Positions 14,848-23,152 of a DNA stretch of 41,058 nt are shown in pieces. The notes under the pieces were generated by a model. The model was not told where the DNA came from and did not search any database. It saw nothing but the letters and a program-made list of their open reading frames with translations. How positions within the stretch are numbered: position 1 is the first letter of the stretch; each line of letters starts with the position of its first letter. This DNA is from Alphaproteobacteria bacterium (GTDB taxonomy: Bacteria; Pseudomonadota; Alphaproteobacteria; SHVZ01). The translations under genes and the position numbers were made by a program. The DNA lies in NCBI GenBank assembly GCA_016869285.1, contig VGEN01000025.1, positions 1 through 41,058 of the forward strand, read 5' to 3'.

Positions 14848-15624
14848 CTATTCGAAGGTGATCAGCTCGCGGGCCCTGGCGCGGTTGTAGCCGAGCGAGG
14901 CGTTGAAAAGCTGGCGCGTATAGGCCTCGCTTGCCTCGCCGCGGCGGAGCTCGGCGACATCCATCTCCTCGACGATGCGGCCGGCGTTCATCACCGCGAG
15001 CCGGTCACACATATGCGCGACTACCGCCAGGTTGTGCGTCACCAGGATGAAGGTAAGGCCGCGCTCGCGCTTGAGCCGTTGCAGCAGGTTCAGGATCTCG
15101 GCCTGCACGGAGACGTCGAGCGAGGATGTCGGCTCGTCGAGCAGCAGCACCTTGGGCTCAAGGATGAGCGCACGCGCGATGGCGACGCGCTGGCGCTGCC
15201 CGCCGGAAAGCTGGTGCGGGTAACGGAAGCGGAAGGCCGGGCCAAGGCCGACCTCGACCAGCGCCGTCTCGATCCGGCGGTCGACGTCGACCATGCCGTG
15301 GATCGCCAGCGGCTCGGCCAGCACGCGGTCGACGGTGTGGCGCGGATGCAGCGAACCGTAGGGATCCTGGAACACCATCTGGACCAGCTTGTGGAAGGCC
15401 TTGCTGCGCCTCTTGCCGAGCGCTTGCCCGTCGACGTGCATGGCGCCGCTCCAGTTCGGGTTCAAGCCCGAGAGCGCACGGAGCACCGTCGACTTGCCGG
15501 AGCCCGACTCGCCGACCAGGCCGAAGGTCTCTCCCGCCGCCACCTCGAACGAGATGCCGCGGACGGCACGGATGACGGCCGCGCCCTCGCCGAACGAGAC
15601 CTCGAGATTCCCGACCTCGATCAT
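14848..15624 (-). CDS. Dipeptide/oligopeptide ABC transporter ATP-binding protein (DppF/OppF type)
   Basis: A 258-residue ATPase starting MIEVGNLEVSFGEG. The ATG at 15624 overlaps the stop of the preceding ATPase (ATGA), which decides it against a start 14 codons further up. Walker A is GESGSGKST, Q-loop VFQDPYGSLHP, signature LSGGQRQR, Walker B VLLLDEPTSSLD and H-loop VTHN. SLHPRHTV after the Q-loop and a short C-terminal extension (YTRQLFNASLGY) are typical of the second ATPase of peptide importers. It powers uptake with the partner at 15621-16490. Confidence 0.95.
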   Translation of the reverse strand: MIEVGNLEVSFGEGAAVIRAVRGISFEVAAGETFGLVGESGSGKSTVLRALSGLNPNWSGAMHVDGQALGKRRSKAFHKLVQMVFQDPYGSLHPRHTVDRVLAEPLAIHGMVDVDRRIETALVEVGLGPAFRFRYPHQLSGGQRQRVAIARALILEPKVLLLDEPTSSLDVSVQAEILNLLQRLKRERGLTFILVTHNLAVVAHMCDRLAVMNAGRIVEEMDVAELRRGEASEAYTRQLFNASLGYNRARARELITFE

Positions 15625-16490
15625 CCGACCATCTTTCCGTCGACGACCACCGGGCCGTCGCGCCAAGCGGGATCGCGCGAGAGGACGGAGAGCTCGCCGA
15701 CCGGCCGGTCGATGCGAGGCAGCGAGGCGAGCAGTCCCTGCGTGTAGGGGTGCTTCGCCTGCTTCAGCTCGCTCGCCTTGCAGGTCTCGACGATGCGCCC
15801 TGCATACATGATGATGACGCGATCGCAGAAGCTCGCGACCAGGTTGAGGTCGTGGCTGATGAACATTAGCCCCATGCCGCGCTGGGTCACGAGGTCGTCC
15901 AGGATCGCCAGAACCTGCATCGACACGGTGACGTCGAGCGCCGAGGTCGGCTCGTCGGCGATCAGCAGATCGGGCTCGGGGATCAGCATCATCGCCATCA
16001 TGACGCGCTGACCCATGCCGCCCGAGACCTCGTGCGGATAGAGATCGTAGACGCGCGCCGGATCGCGGATCTTGACTGCCGCCAGCATGTCGAGCGTGCG
16101 CTTGCGCGCCTGCTCGGCGCCGACCTTGCGGTGAACGAGATAGGCCTCGGCGATCTGGTCGCCGACCTTCATCACCGGATTGAGCGAGAATTTCGGGTCC
16201 TGCATGACCATGGCGATGCGCCGGCCGCGGATCTCGCGCATGGCGACTTCATCGATCGCCTCGAGGTCGTTTCCGTCGAAGACCATGCGCTTCGCCCTGA
16301 CCTCGCCCGGCGGTCGGATGAGCCGGAGAACGGAGCGCCCGGTCATGGTCTTGCCCGAGCCCGACTCGCCGACGATGCCGAGCTTCTCGCGCCCGACCTC
16401 GAAGCCGATGCCGCGCACCGCCTCGACGATGCCCTTCGGCGTGTGAAACCTGACCTCTAGGCCCTCGACGGAAAGCAGCGGCTGGCTCAT
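15621..16490 (-). CDS. Dipeptide/oligopeptide ABC transporter ATP-binding protein (DppD/OppD type)
   Basis: A 289-residue ATPase starting MSQPLLSVEGLEVRF at ATG 16490, which overlaps the permease stop. Walker A is GESGSGKT, the Q-loop MQDPKFSLNPV, the signature SGGMGQR, Walker B LLIADEPTSALD and H-loop ISHDL. The C-terminal HPYTQGLLASLPRID motif is the oligopeptide ATPase extension. The last position before the signature is V-S-G-G-M, the usual form for OppD-like proteins. Open sequence continues well upstream in this frame but is antisense or out-of-frame to the permease genes. Confidence 0.95.
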   Translation of the reverse strand: MSQPLLSVEGLEVRFHTPKGIVEAVRGIGFEVGREKLGIVGESGSGKTMTGRSVLRLIRPPGEVRAKRMVFDGNDLEAIDEVAMREIRGRRIAMVMQDPKFSLNPVMKVGDQIAEAYLVHRKVGAEQARKRTLDMLAAVKIRDPARVYDLYPHEVSGGMGQRVMMAMMLIPEPDLLIADEPTSALDVTVSMQVLAILDDLVTQRGMGLMFISHDLNLVASFCDRVIIMYAGRIVETCKASELKQAKHPYTQGLLASLPRIDRPVGELSVLSRDPAWRDGPVVVDGKMVG

Positions 16491-17383
16491 GAGCTCTTCG
16501 GATCGAGCACGTCGCGAAGCCCGTCGCCGAGCAGGTTGAAGCCCAGGCTGACGACGAAGATGGCAAGGCCCGGAATGGTCGCGACCCACCAGTAGTCGAG
16601 GAGGTAGCGCCGCCCGGACGAGACCATCGCGCCCCATTCGGCAAGCGGCGGCTGCGCGCCGAGACCGAGGAAGCCCAAGCCCGCCGCCGTGAGGATCACT
16701 CCCGCCATGTCGAGGGTGACACGCACGATCAGCGATGAGCTGCAGAGCGGCACGACATGGCCGACCACGATGCGGAAGCCGGAGGCGCCCTGGAGACGCG
16801 CCGCGGCGATAAAGTCGCTGGTACGGATGGTCAGCGTCTCGGCGCGGGCGATGCGGGCATAGGGCGGCCAGGCAGTGAGCGCGATCGCCAGCACGGCGTT
16901 CTCGATTCCGGGGCCCAGCGCCGAGACGAAGGCGAGCGCCAGAATCAGCCGCGGAAAGGCCAGGAAGATGTCGGTGATCCGCATCAGCGCTGCGTCGACC
17001 CATCCGCCGAAATATCCCGACACCGTGCCGACCAAAAGCCCCACCGGCGCCGCAGTGACGGCGACCAGGACGACGATGTAGAGCGTGACGCGGGCGCCGT
17101 AGAGAATACGCGAGAGAATGTCGCGGCCGAACTCGTCGGTGCCAAAGAGATATTGCGTTCCCGGCGCGATGAAGCGCTGGGTCAGGTCCTGGGCGACAGG
17201 CGACTGCGGGGCGAGCATCGGCGCGAGCGTGGCGAAGACGACCAGCGCGACGACGATCAGGAGGCCGATCATCGTCAGCGGATTGGAGGCGAGCGCCCGC
17301 CAGGAGAGATAGGCCTGAATCGCGCGCGCATGATTGCGCGAAACCGGCGTGTCGGCAGTGAGCCAAGCGCGGAGCTGCGTCAT
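16487..17383 (-). CDS. Peptide ABC transporter permease (DppC type)
   Basis: A 298-residue inner-membrane permease. The start MTQLRAWLTADTPVSRNHAR at ATG 17383 overlaps the DppB-like stop. It has the N-terminal OppC helix (LTMIGLLIVVALVVFATLAP), the conserved FGTDEFGRDILSRILYGAR segment, five further helices and the ATPase-contact loop around RIARAETLTIRTSDFIAAAR (the E-A-A-like region). FLGLGAQPPLAEWGAMVSSG near the C-terminus is diagnostic for DppC/OppC. Confidence 0.95.
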   Translation of the reverse strand: MTQLRAWLTADTPVSRNHARAIQAYLSWRALASNPLTMIGLLIVVALVVFATLAPMLAPQSPVAQDLTQRFIAPGTQYLFGTDEFGRDILSRILYGARVTLYIVVLVAVTAAPVGLLVGTVSGYFGGWVDAALMRITDIFLAFPRLILALAFVSALGPGIENAVLAIALTAWPPYARIARAETLTIRTSDFIAAARLQGASGFRIVVGHVVPLCSSSLIVRVTLDMAGVILTAAGLGFLGLGAQPPLAEWGAMVSSGRRYLLDYWWVATIPGLAIFVVSLGFNLLGDGLRDVLDPKSS

Positions 17384-18438
17384 TTCGCCCTCGGATCGAC
17401 CAGCCGATAGAGCAGGTCTGAGAGCAGGTTGATGCCGATGAAGATAGCGCCGACCACGATTGTCGCCCCCAGCACCGCATTCATATCGGCAGCGAGCAGC
17501 GAGGCGGTCAGATACTGGCCGAGACCGGGCCAGGCAAAGACGGTCTCCGTCAACACCGAGCCTTCGAGGAGGTTCGCATAAGAGAGCGCAATCACCGTGA
17601 TCAACGGCACCATGACGTTGCCGAGCGCGTGCCGCCAGATCACCCGAGCCTCGGAAAGCCCCTTCACGCGTGCCGTCGTCACGTATTCCTGGCGCAGCTG
17701 CTCGAGCATGAAGCTGCGGGTCATGCGGCTGATATAGGCGAGCGAAAGGTAACCGAGGACCGCCGCCGGCAAGATCAGGTGATGAAGCGCATCGAAGAAT
17801 ACCTCCCATTCGCCCTGCAGTGCCGAGTCGAGCAGAATCAGCCCGCTCCAGGTTTCGACGACGTCGAGGTTGGCGAAATCGACGCGGCCAGGCGCGGCGG
17901 CGATGTCGAGGATGCCGTAGAAGAGCAGGAGCCCCATCAGACCGAGCCAGAACACCGGCATCGAGTAGCCAAAGAGGCCGAGCAGGCGCACGATCTGGTC
18001 GGGCCAGCGGCCCTGGTTGACCGCAGCGACGACGCCCATCGGCACGCCGAAGGCGACGCCGAAAAGAGTGGCGGTCGTCGCCAGCTCCATGGTCGCCGGG
18101 AAGACGCGCTTGATGTCGTCGACCACGGTGTTTGCGGTCAGCACCGACTTGCCAAGCTCGCCCTTCAGCACTTGCAGCACGTAGCTGGCGAATTGCTGCC
18201 ACAGCGGCAGGTCCAAACCCATCTCTCGGCGGACCTGCTCATAGGTGTCGTGCGAGGCCCGGTCGCCGATCGCGGCAAGCACGGGGTCGACCGGCACCAC
18301 CCGGCCGATCAGGAACGTGACGAGCAGAAGACCGAAGAAGGTCAGCGCCACCGAGCCGACCAGCTTGAGTCCTGCCCAAACGTAGCGCGACGGGAAGCGT
18401 GAGCTTCCCGTCGCTGACGTAACCGTCGAGTCAGTCAA
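17380..18438 (-). CDS. Peptide ABC transporter permease (DppB type)
   Basis: A 352-residue permease of the DppB/OppB group: a first membrane helix (LVGSVALTFFGLLLVTFLIG), then REMGLDLPLWQQFASYVLQV, helices with FGYSMPVFWLGLMGLLLFYG, and the ATPase-contact region YVTTARVKGLSEARVIWRHA. The C-terminus ends in LLYRLVDPRAK as in homologues. The N-terminus has about 25 polar residues before the first helix. These codons contain a perfect 12-bp stem-loop (18387-18414), an unusual place that could modulate expression relative to the binding protein upstream. Confidence 0.94.
   Translation of the reverse strand: MTDSTVTSATGSSRFPSRYVWAGLKLVGSVALTFFGLLLVTFLIGRVVPVDPVLAAIGDRASHDTYEQVRREMGLDLPLWQQFASYVLQVLKGELGKSVLTANTVVDDIKRVFPATMELATTATLFGVAFGVPMGVVAAVNQGRWPDQIVRLLGLFGYSMPVFWLGLMGLLLFYGILDIAAAPGRVDFANLDVVETWSGLILLDSALQGEWEVFFDALHHLILPAAVLGYLSLAYISRMTRSFMLEQLRQEYVTTARVKGLSEARVIWRHALGNVMVPLITVIALSYANLLEGSVLTETVFAWPGLGQYLTASLLAADMNAVLGATIVVGAIFIGINLLSDLLYRLVDPRAK
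18387..18414 (-). promoter_or_regulatory. 12-bp perfect stem-loop at the start of the dppB-like gene
   Basis: GCGACGGGAAGC (18387-18398) pairs perfectly with GCTTCCCGTCGC (18403-18414) around a 4-base loop. In the transcript it lies at codons 9-17 of the permease, about 30 bases after the binding-protein stop. Such hairpins between the binding-protein gene and the rest of an operon are known to stabilise the upstream message; here it is inside coding sequence. There is no U tract. The role is inferred. Confidence 0.55.
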
Positions 18439-18445
18439 GCGATGG

Positions 18446-20038
18446 CTACTTCTTCACGGTCCAGTAGTAGGCGCTGGCGACCGGGCCGCCGGAGTGGAAA
18501 CCCTCGACGTTCTTGCGCATGCCGGTCTGGAGCAACGCCTGGTAAATGATGACGAAGGGCGAGGTGCGCTGATGCTCGCGCTGGATGTCGCCGTAGGTCT
18601 GCGCGCGTTTGGCGTTGTCCTTCTCCATGACGGCGGCATCCGTGTGTGCCGTCATCGTCGGGATCGCCCAGGCGTTGCGCCAGGTCAGGTAGCCGGTGCC
18701 GCGCGCGTCGTCGGCGTTGTTGGTGGGGTTGCGCGCGAAGGTATCGGCATTGGTGTGCGGGTCCGGATAGTCCGGCCCCCAGGCACCGATATAGAGCTCG
18801 TGCGTGCGCGCCCGGTACTTGGTCAGGGTCTGACGGCCGTCGCCCGGGATGATCTCCATCTTGATACCGGCGCGCGCGAAGGTCGATTGGATCGACTGCG
18901 CCATCTCCGTGGTCGGGAAAGCCGAGCGCACATCCATCTGGATGTTGAAGCCGTTGGGATAGCCCGCCTTGGCAAGCAGCGCCTTGGCACGATCGACATC
19001 GAGGCGGTATGGCGCATCGTCGATGGCACCCAGGAAGGTGCGCGGCAGGAAGGACTGATGGACGACGGCGCGGCCGCGCAGGATCGTCGAGCGCAGCCCG
19101 TCATAGTCGACCAGGTACTTCATCGCCTCGACCACCTCGGGCTTCGAGAGGATCGGGTGCTTCTGATTGGCGCTGAAGTAGGAGATGCGGCCCTTGAGGT
19201 CGTCGAAGACCTTGAGGTTCGCGTCCTTCCTCACCGCATCGACGTCGTCGGGGCTGAGATCGCGGGCGATGTCGACGTCGCCCTTGGTCAGCAGCAGGCG
19301 CTGGGAGGCAGTCTCGGGAACGTGGCGGACGATCACGCGCCTGAGCGTGGCGTTGCCCTGCCAGTTGCCATCGACCTTCTCGAGCGTATAGCCGTCGGCA
19401 GCCTTCCAGCTGACCAGCTTGTACTGGCCCGAGGCGGCCGAACGGGTCTTCAGCCACTCATAGCCGAAGTCGCCATCCTTCTGGTTCGCCATCGCGACCT
19501 TCATGTCGACGATCGAGGTGACCGTCGCGGTCATGCAGTTCAGAACCATCGACGGCGCAAAGGCCTTGTCGATGGTCATCGTGACCTCGTGCGTGCCGGT
19601 CTTGCGCACCTTCTGGTCGACCGTGTCCTTGGTCAGGCCGAACTGGTTCAGGATGAAGGCGGGGGTCTTGTTGAGCTTGACCGCGCGTGCGATCGAGAAG
19701 ACCACGTCGTCGGCGGTCAGCGGATTGCCGGAGTGGAACTTGACGTTCTGGCGGATCTTGAAGGTGTAGGTGAGGCCGTCGGCGGAGATGGTCCAGCTCT
19801 CGGCGATTCCCGGCACATAACCCTTGTCGAGCGCCTTCGGGTCCATCGACAGCAGCGTGTCGTAGACGTTGTTGGCGACGTCGCCGCCGGAGAACTCGAA
19901 GATCTCGGCCGGATCGAGGCTGGTGATGTCGTCGATGGTCGCCGCGATCACCAGCGTATCCCTGGGCGTCGCCGCGAGCGCGGGAATTGCGGTCGAGGCA
20001 AACAGCACCGCCGCCAAAGCGGCAGAGATCCTCGTCAT
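18446..20038 (-). CDS. Peptide ABC transporter solute-binding protein (DppA/SBP_bac_5)
   Basis: A 530-residue periplasmic binding protein with signal peptide MTRISAALAAVLFASTAIPA and an LA-ATPRD cleavage region. The family pattern is clear: DDITSLDPAEIFEFSGGDVA, then YTFKIRQNVKFHSGNPLTAD, the central DGYTLEKVDGNWQG lobe boundary and the GPDYPDPHTNADTF loop. The ATG at 20038 follows AAGGAGGTTTCTAG, a near-perfect ribosome site. It is the first and probably most expressed gene of the five-gene transporter plus cutC, led by a strong promoter at 20093-20121. The GPDYPDPHT region lines the ligand pocket in this family, but the exact peptide or compound cannot be read. Confidence 0.95.
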   Translation of the reverse strand: MTRISAALAAVLFASTAIPALAATPRDTLVIAATIDDITSLDPAEIFEFSGGDVANNVYDTLLSMDPKALDKGYVPGIAESWTISADGLTYTFKIRQNVKFHSGNPLTADDVVFSIARAVKLNKTPAFILNQFGLTKDTVDQKVRKTGTHEVTMTIDKAFAPSMVLNCMTATVTSIVDMKVAMANQKDGDFGYEWLKTRSAASGQYKLVSWKAADGYTLEKVDGNWQGNATLRRVIVRHVPETASQRLLLTKGDVDIARDLSPDDVDAVRKDANLKVFDDLKGRISYFSANQKHPILSKPEVVEAMKYLVDYDGLRSTILRGRAVVHQSFLPRTFLGAIDDAPYRLDVDRAKALLAKAGYPNGFNIQMDVRSAFPTTEMAQSIQSTFARAGIKMEIIPGDGRQTLTKYRARTHELYIGAWGPDYPDPHTNADTFARNPTNNADDARGTGYLTWRNAWAIPTMTAHTDAAVMEKDNAKRAQTYGDIQREHQRTSPFVIIYQALLQTGMRKNVEGFHSGGPVASAYYWTVKK

Positions 20039-20092
20039 CTAGAAACCTCCTTGCGAAAAGGCAGAGGCGCCCCGTGGGCCGCCGATCGCGGG

Positions 20093-20121
20093 AATATCCG
20101 CGCGTGGCCACGGGCTGTCAA
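20093..20121 (-). promoter_or_regulatory. Sigma70-type promoter of the peptide transporter operon
   Basis: On the minus strand, TTGACA (20116-20121) is separated by exactly 17 bases from GATATT (20093-20098). Transcription would start near 20086, giving a leader of about 48 bases before ATG 20038. The -35 box is a perfect consensus, the best in the window. Confidence 0.75.
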
Positions 20122-20157
20122 GGAAATGGACGGACGAGACCGAGGAAAGTCTTTTAT

Positions 20158-21159
20158 CTACAGCCACTTAAGGCGCCTCAACAACCAGAATTCGAGCGGG
20201 AAGATGGCGAGCGTCGCGACGCATACGACGAGCCATGCCCAAGGCTCGCCGTGGAACGGAATGCCGTCCAGGTTCATCCCGTAGAAGCCGGCAATCAGGG
20301 TCGGCGGCAGCGCCATCGCGGTGATCGCCGTCAAGCGCGCTGCCGTGTGGCTGATGCGCTCGCTGACCATCGCGGTCAGATCCTCGTGCAGGATCATCGT
20401 GCGGTCGCGGATCGCGTCCAGGTCTTCGAGGAAGCGCAGCGTGCGGTCGGTGACCTCGCGCAGCCGGACCTTGTCGCGCTTGGTAAGCCAGGTCGCATCC
20501 TCGAGCTGAAGCCGGTAAAGCGCCTCCCGCTGCGGCGCCAGATAGCGCCTGAGCTGGATCGCATGGCTGCGATACTCGGCGAGACGGTCGCGTACGATCG
20601 TGGTGTCGATCTGCTCGATGTTCTCCTCGAGCTGGTCGACCTGGTCCTCGAGCTCGGCCACCACCGGCTCGACATGGTGCATGATGCGGTCGGCGATGCG
20701 GGCGAACAGCTCGCCCGGCCCGATCGGCCCGCGCCCTTTGATCAGCGCCTCGCGGATTTCGCGAAGCGCCATCATGTAGTGGTCCTTGTCGCGAAGCGAG
20801 ATGACGCGGGAGCGGTCGATCCAGAGCCGCACGGGCACCAGATCCTCGGGATTCTCGCGGTCATGGCGGTTGACGCCGCGGAGCACGATCAGGAGCGCGT
20901 CGTCATAGTCCTCGACCCGGGGCCGCGCCTCCTCGGCCAGAAGCGCATCGACGATGACCGGATCAATCCCGCTCTCCTCGCGCAGCCAGCGCTGAGCCTC
21001 CGGGTGATCGCGCTCGAGGTGCAGCCAGATGACGCCGTTCTCTGGGCGCCAGGCCTTGATTTCCTGCCAGCCGACATCCCGGCAGGCCCCGCGCCCGTCG
21101 AGGAGGCTGGCGAATCTGAGCCCGGGGTGAATTCCGTATTGAAGCTCGGAACTGGGCAT
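20158..21159 (-). CDS. CorA/ZntB family divalent metal transporter
   Basis: A 333-residue member of the CorA superfamily. A large cytoplasmic N-terminal domain includes GVIWLHLERDHPEAQRWL and DPVIVDALLAEEARPRVE. The long helix (about 160-260) is followed by two C-terminal membrane helices. The signature YGMNLDG (G294, M295, N296) sits at the end of the first helix. GIPF after GMN, and the V-R-L-W segment, favour the ZntB zinc group over magnesium CorA. The stop is 119 bases before the peptide-transporter start, on the same strand, with its own promoter between. Divergent from cysK across 98 bases. Confidence 0.9.
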   Translation of the reverse strand: MPSSELQYGIHPGLRFASLLDGRGACRDVGWQEIKAWRPENGVIWLHLERDHPEAQRWLREESGIDPVIVDALLAEEARPRVEDYDDALLIVLRGVNRHDRENPEDLVPVRLWIDRSRVISLRDKDHYMMALREIREALIKGRGPIGPGELFARIADRIMHHVEPVVAELEDQVDQLEENIEQIDTTIVRDRLAEYRSHAIQLRRYLAPQREALYRLQLEDATWLTKRDKVRLREVTDRTLRFLEDLDAIRDRTMILHEDLTAMVSERISHTAARLTAITAMALPPTLIAGFYGMNLDGIPFHGEPWAWLVVCVATLAIFPLEFWLLRRLKWL

Positions 21160-21257
21160 GCGCCACGCCGCGGCGGGTTTCGTATCGGCCGGACACTAGC
21201 CTAGAATGCGGCGCTCCTGTCTACCGCGAAATGCCCTACCCCCGGCGGAGTTTTCAC

Positions 21258-22295
21258 ATGGACGTGCGCGACGGCTTCCTCGGCTCGATCGGAAACACGC
21301 CTCTGATCCGGCTCAGGCGCGCTTCGGAAGCGACCGGCTGCGAGATCCTCGGCAAGGCCGAGTTCCTCAATCCCGGCGGCTCGGTCAAGGACCGCGCCGC
21401 GCTGGCGATCGTCATGGATGCCGCGCTGGCGATCGTCATGGATGCGGTGAAGAAGGGCGCACTCAGGCCCGGCGGCACCATCGTCGAGGGCACCGCAGGC
21501 AATACCGGCATCGGGCTCGCTCTGGTCGGCAACGCACTCGGATACAAGACCGTCATCGTCATGCCCGATACCCAGAGCCAGGAGAAGCAGGACTTCCTAA
21601 GGCTCTGCGGTGCCGATCTGCGGCTGGTGAAAGCGGTTCCCTATGCCGACCCCGCCAACTACGTCCGCTATTCCGAGACGCTGGCGAAGGAGCTGGCGGC
21701 AAGCCTGCCGAACGGCGCCGTCTGGGCCAACCAATTCGACAACGTCGCCAACCGCGAGGGGCATCGCCAGACCACGGGACCGGAGATTTTCCAGCAGACC
21801 TTCGGCAAGATCGACGCCTTCACCTGCTCGGTCGGATCGGGCGGCACGCTCGGCGGCGTCTCGCTCGCGCTCAAGGAGCGCAATCCTAAGATCAAGATCG
21901 TGCTCGCCGATCCGATGGGAGCTGCGCTCTACAACTACTATGCCCATGGCGAGTTGAAGGCTCAGGGAAGCTCTATCACCGAGGGCATCGGCCAGGGGCG
22001 CATCACCAAGAACCTGGAAGGCATCGTCGTCGACGATCAGGAGCAGATCCCCGACGAGGAGGCGCTGCCGATCATCTTCGACCTTGTGCAGCACGAAGGG
22101 CTGGTGCTCGGCGGCTCGTCCGGCATCAATGTCGCTGCCGCGATCCGGGTGGCGAAGAAGCTCGGTCCCGGCCATACGGTCGTCACTATTCTCGCCGACG
22201 GCGGCGCACGCTATCAGTCGAAGCTGTTCAACCCGGCCTTTCTCGACCAAAAGGGCCTTCCCATACCTCACTGGCTGGAAAGGCGGAGCCGCTAA
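21258..22295 (+). CDS. cysK: Cysteine synthase A with an internal 8-residue duplication
   Basis: O-acetylserine sulfhydrylase makes cysteine from O-acetylserine and sulfide using PLP. The start ATG 21258 (GGCGGAG upstream) gives MDVRDGFLGSIGNTPLIRL; 345 residues. The PLP lysine is K44 in NPGGSVKDR. The substrate loop EGTAGNTGIG, the phosphate-binding SVGSGGTLGG and the C-terminal GGSSGINVAAA are present. Right after K44 the helix contains ALAIVMDA twice in tandem (48-55 and 56-63), encoded by a perfect 24-bp duplication; homologues have one copy. Without it the protein would be 337 residues. Because the duplication lengthens the helix next to the active-site lysine, activity may be altered. 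It starts the cysK-sulfurtransferase-GNAT unit. Confidence 0.93.
   Translation: MDVRDGFLGSIGNTPLIRLRRASEATGCEILGKAEFLNPGGSVKDRAALAIVMDAALAIVMDAVKKGALRPGGTIVEGTAGNTGIGLALVGNALGYKTVIVMPDTQSQEKQDFLRLCGADLRLVKAVPYADPANYVRYSETLAKELAASLPNGAVWANQFDNVANREGHRQTTGPEIFQQTFGKIDAFTCSVGSGGTLGGVSLALKERNPKIKIVLADPMGAALYNYYAHGELKAQGSSITEGIGQGRITKNLEGIVVDDQEQIPDEEALPIIFDLVQHEGLVLGGSSGINVAAAIRVAKKLGPGHTVVTILADGGARYQSKLFNPAFLDQKGLPIPHWLERRSR
21397..21444 (+). repeat. 24-bp perfect tandem duplication inside cysK
   Basis: Unit one (21397-21420) and unit two (21421-21444) are identical, each starting CCGCGCTGGCGATCG and ending CATGGATG. The length is a multiple of three, so the frame is kept. Complete identity, including third positions, points to a recent event or a sequencing/assembly error. 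Confidence 0.95.
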
Positions 22296-23152
22296 TGCCT
22301 TATGCTAAGCCCGACGGCATCGTTTCGACCGGCTGGCTCGGAACGCACCTCGGCGACCCGAAGGTGAAGGTGATCGACGTCACCTACTTCCACCACTCTC
22401 TCAACCGCAACGCCAAGGCAGAGCACGACGCCAAGCATATCCCCGGCGCCGTCCACTTCGACATCGACGATATCAAGATGGCGGGCGACCCTCGCCCGCA
22501 CATGCTGCCGACGGCGGAGGTCTTTGCCGAGAAGGTCGGCAAGCTCGGCCTCTCGAACGGCGACAAGATCGTCTGCTACGACATGACGGGGCTGCAGACC
22601 GCCGCACGCGGCTGGTGGATGTTCCGCATCTTCGGCCATGACGATGTCGCCGTGCTCGACGGCGGCTTGCCGAAATGGATCGCCGAGGGCAGGCCGGTCT
22701 CGGACAAACGGACAGAGATCAGGCCGGCGAGCTTCAAAGCAAGCTTCCGCCCTAGTCTCGTGCGCTCGCTCGACCAGGTGAAGGCGGCGCTCGACGGAAA
22801 GAAAGAGCAGGTCGTCGATGCGCGCGCTGCCGGCCGCTTCCAGGGCGTCGAGAAGGAGCTGTGGCCGGGCCGTCCGGGCCACATGCCGGGGGCGCGCAAC
22901 CTCCCCTTCCCCGACCTGCTCGATCCCAAGGACAAGACCTTCCTGCCGGCCGAGCAGATCGCGGCCAGGTTTGTCGCCTCCGGCCTCGAACTCGGCAAGC
23001 CGATCGTCGCCAGCTGCGGCTCGGGCGTTACCGCCTGCGTTGTGGCACTCGGCGCCTACCTCGTCGGCAAGGACGAGGTCCCGATCTATGACGGTTCCTG
23101 GTCGGAATGGGGACTGAGAGAGGACACGCCGGTGGCTACGGGGCCGGCATGA
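22295..23152 (+). CDS. Thiosulfate/3-mercaptopyruvate sulfurtransferase (rhodanese family)
   Basis: A 285-residue tandem rhodanese protein. The inactive N-terminal domain has VIDVTYFHHSLNRNA, HIPGAVHFDID and DGGLPKWIAEG; the catalytic C-terminal domain has VVDARAAGRFQG and the loop CGSGVTAC with C241. The CG-S/T-G-V-T loop is the 3-mercaptopyruvate sulfurtransferase form (rhodanese proper has CRKGVT). It would pass sulfane sulfur from mercaptopyruvate or thiosulfate to acceptors. Its ATG shares one base with the cysK TAA (TAATG), so the two sulfur-metabolism enzymes are co-translated. Confidence 0.94.
   Translation: MPYAKPDGIVSTGWLGTHLGDPKVKVIDVTYFHHSLNRNAKAEHDAKHIPGAVHFDIDDIKMAGDPRPHMLPTAEVFAEKVGKLGLSNGDKIVCYDMTGLQTAARGWWMFRIFGHDDVAVLDGGLPKWIAEGRPVSDKRTEIRPASFKASFRPSLVRSLDQVKAALDGKKEQVVDARAAGRFQGVEKELWPGRPGHMPGARNLPFPDLLDPKDKTFLPAEQIAARFVASGLELGKPIVASCGSGVTACVVALGAYLVGKDEVPIYDGSWSEWGLREDTPVATGPA

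Noticed and set aside
18494..20284. Long plus-strand frame of 596 codons opposite the peptide-binding protein
   Set aside because: Shadow frame of a well-supported 530-residue binding protein with promoter and ribosome site on the other strand.
21202..21207. TAGAAT as the -10 box of a cysK promoter
   Set aside because: The sequence fits a -10 box, but no convincing -35 box lies 16-18 bases upstream, so it was not listed as a feature.
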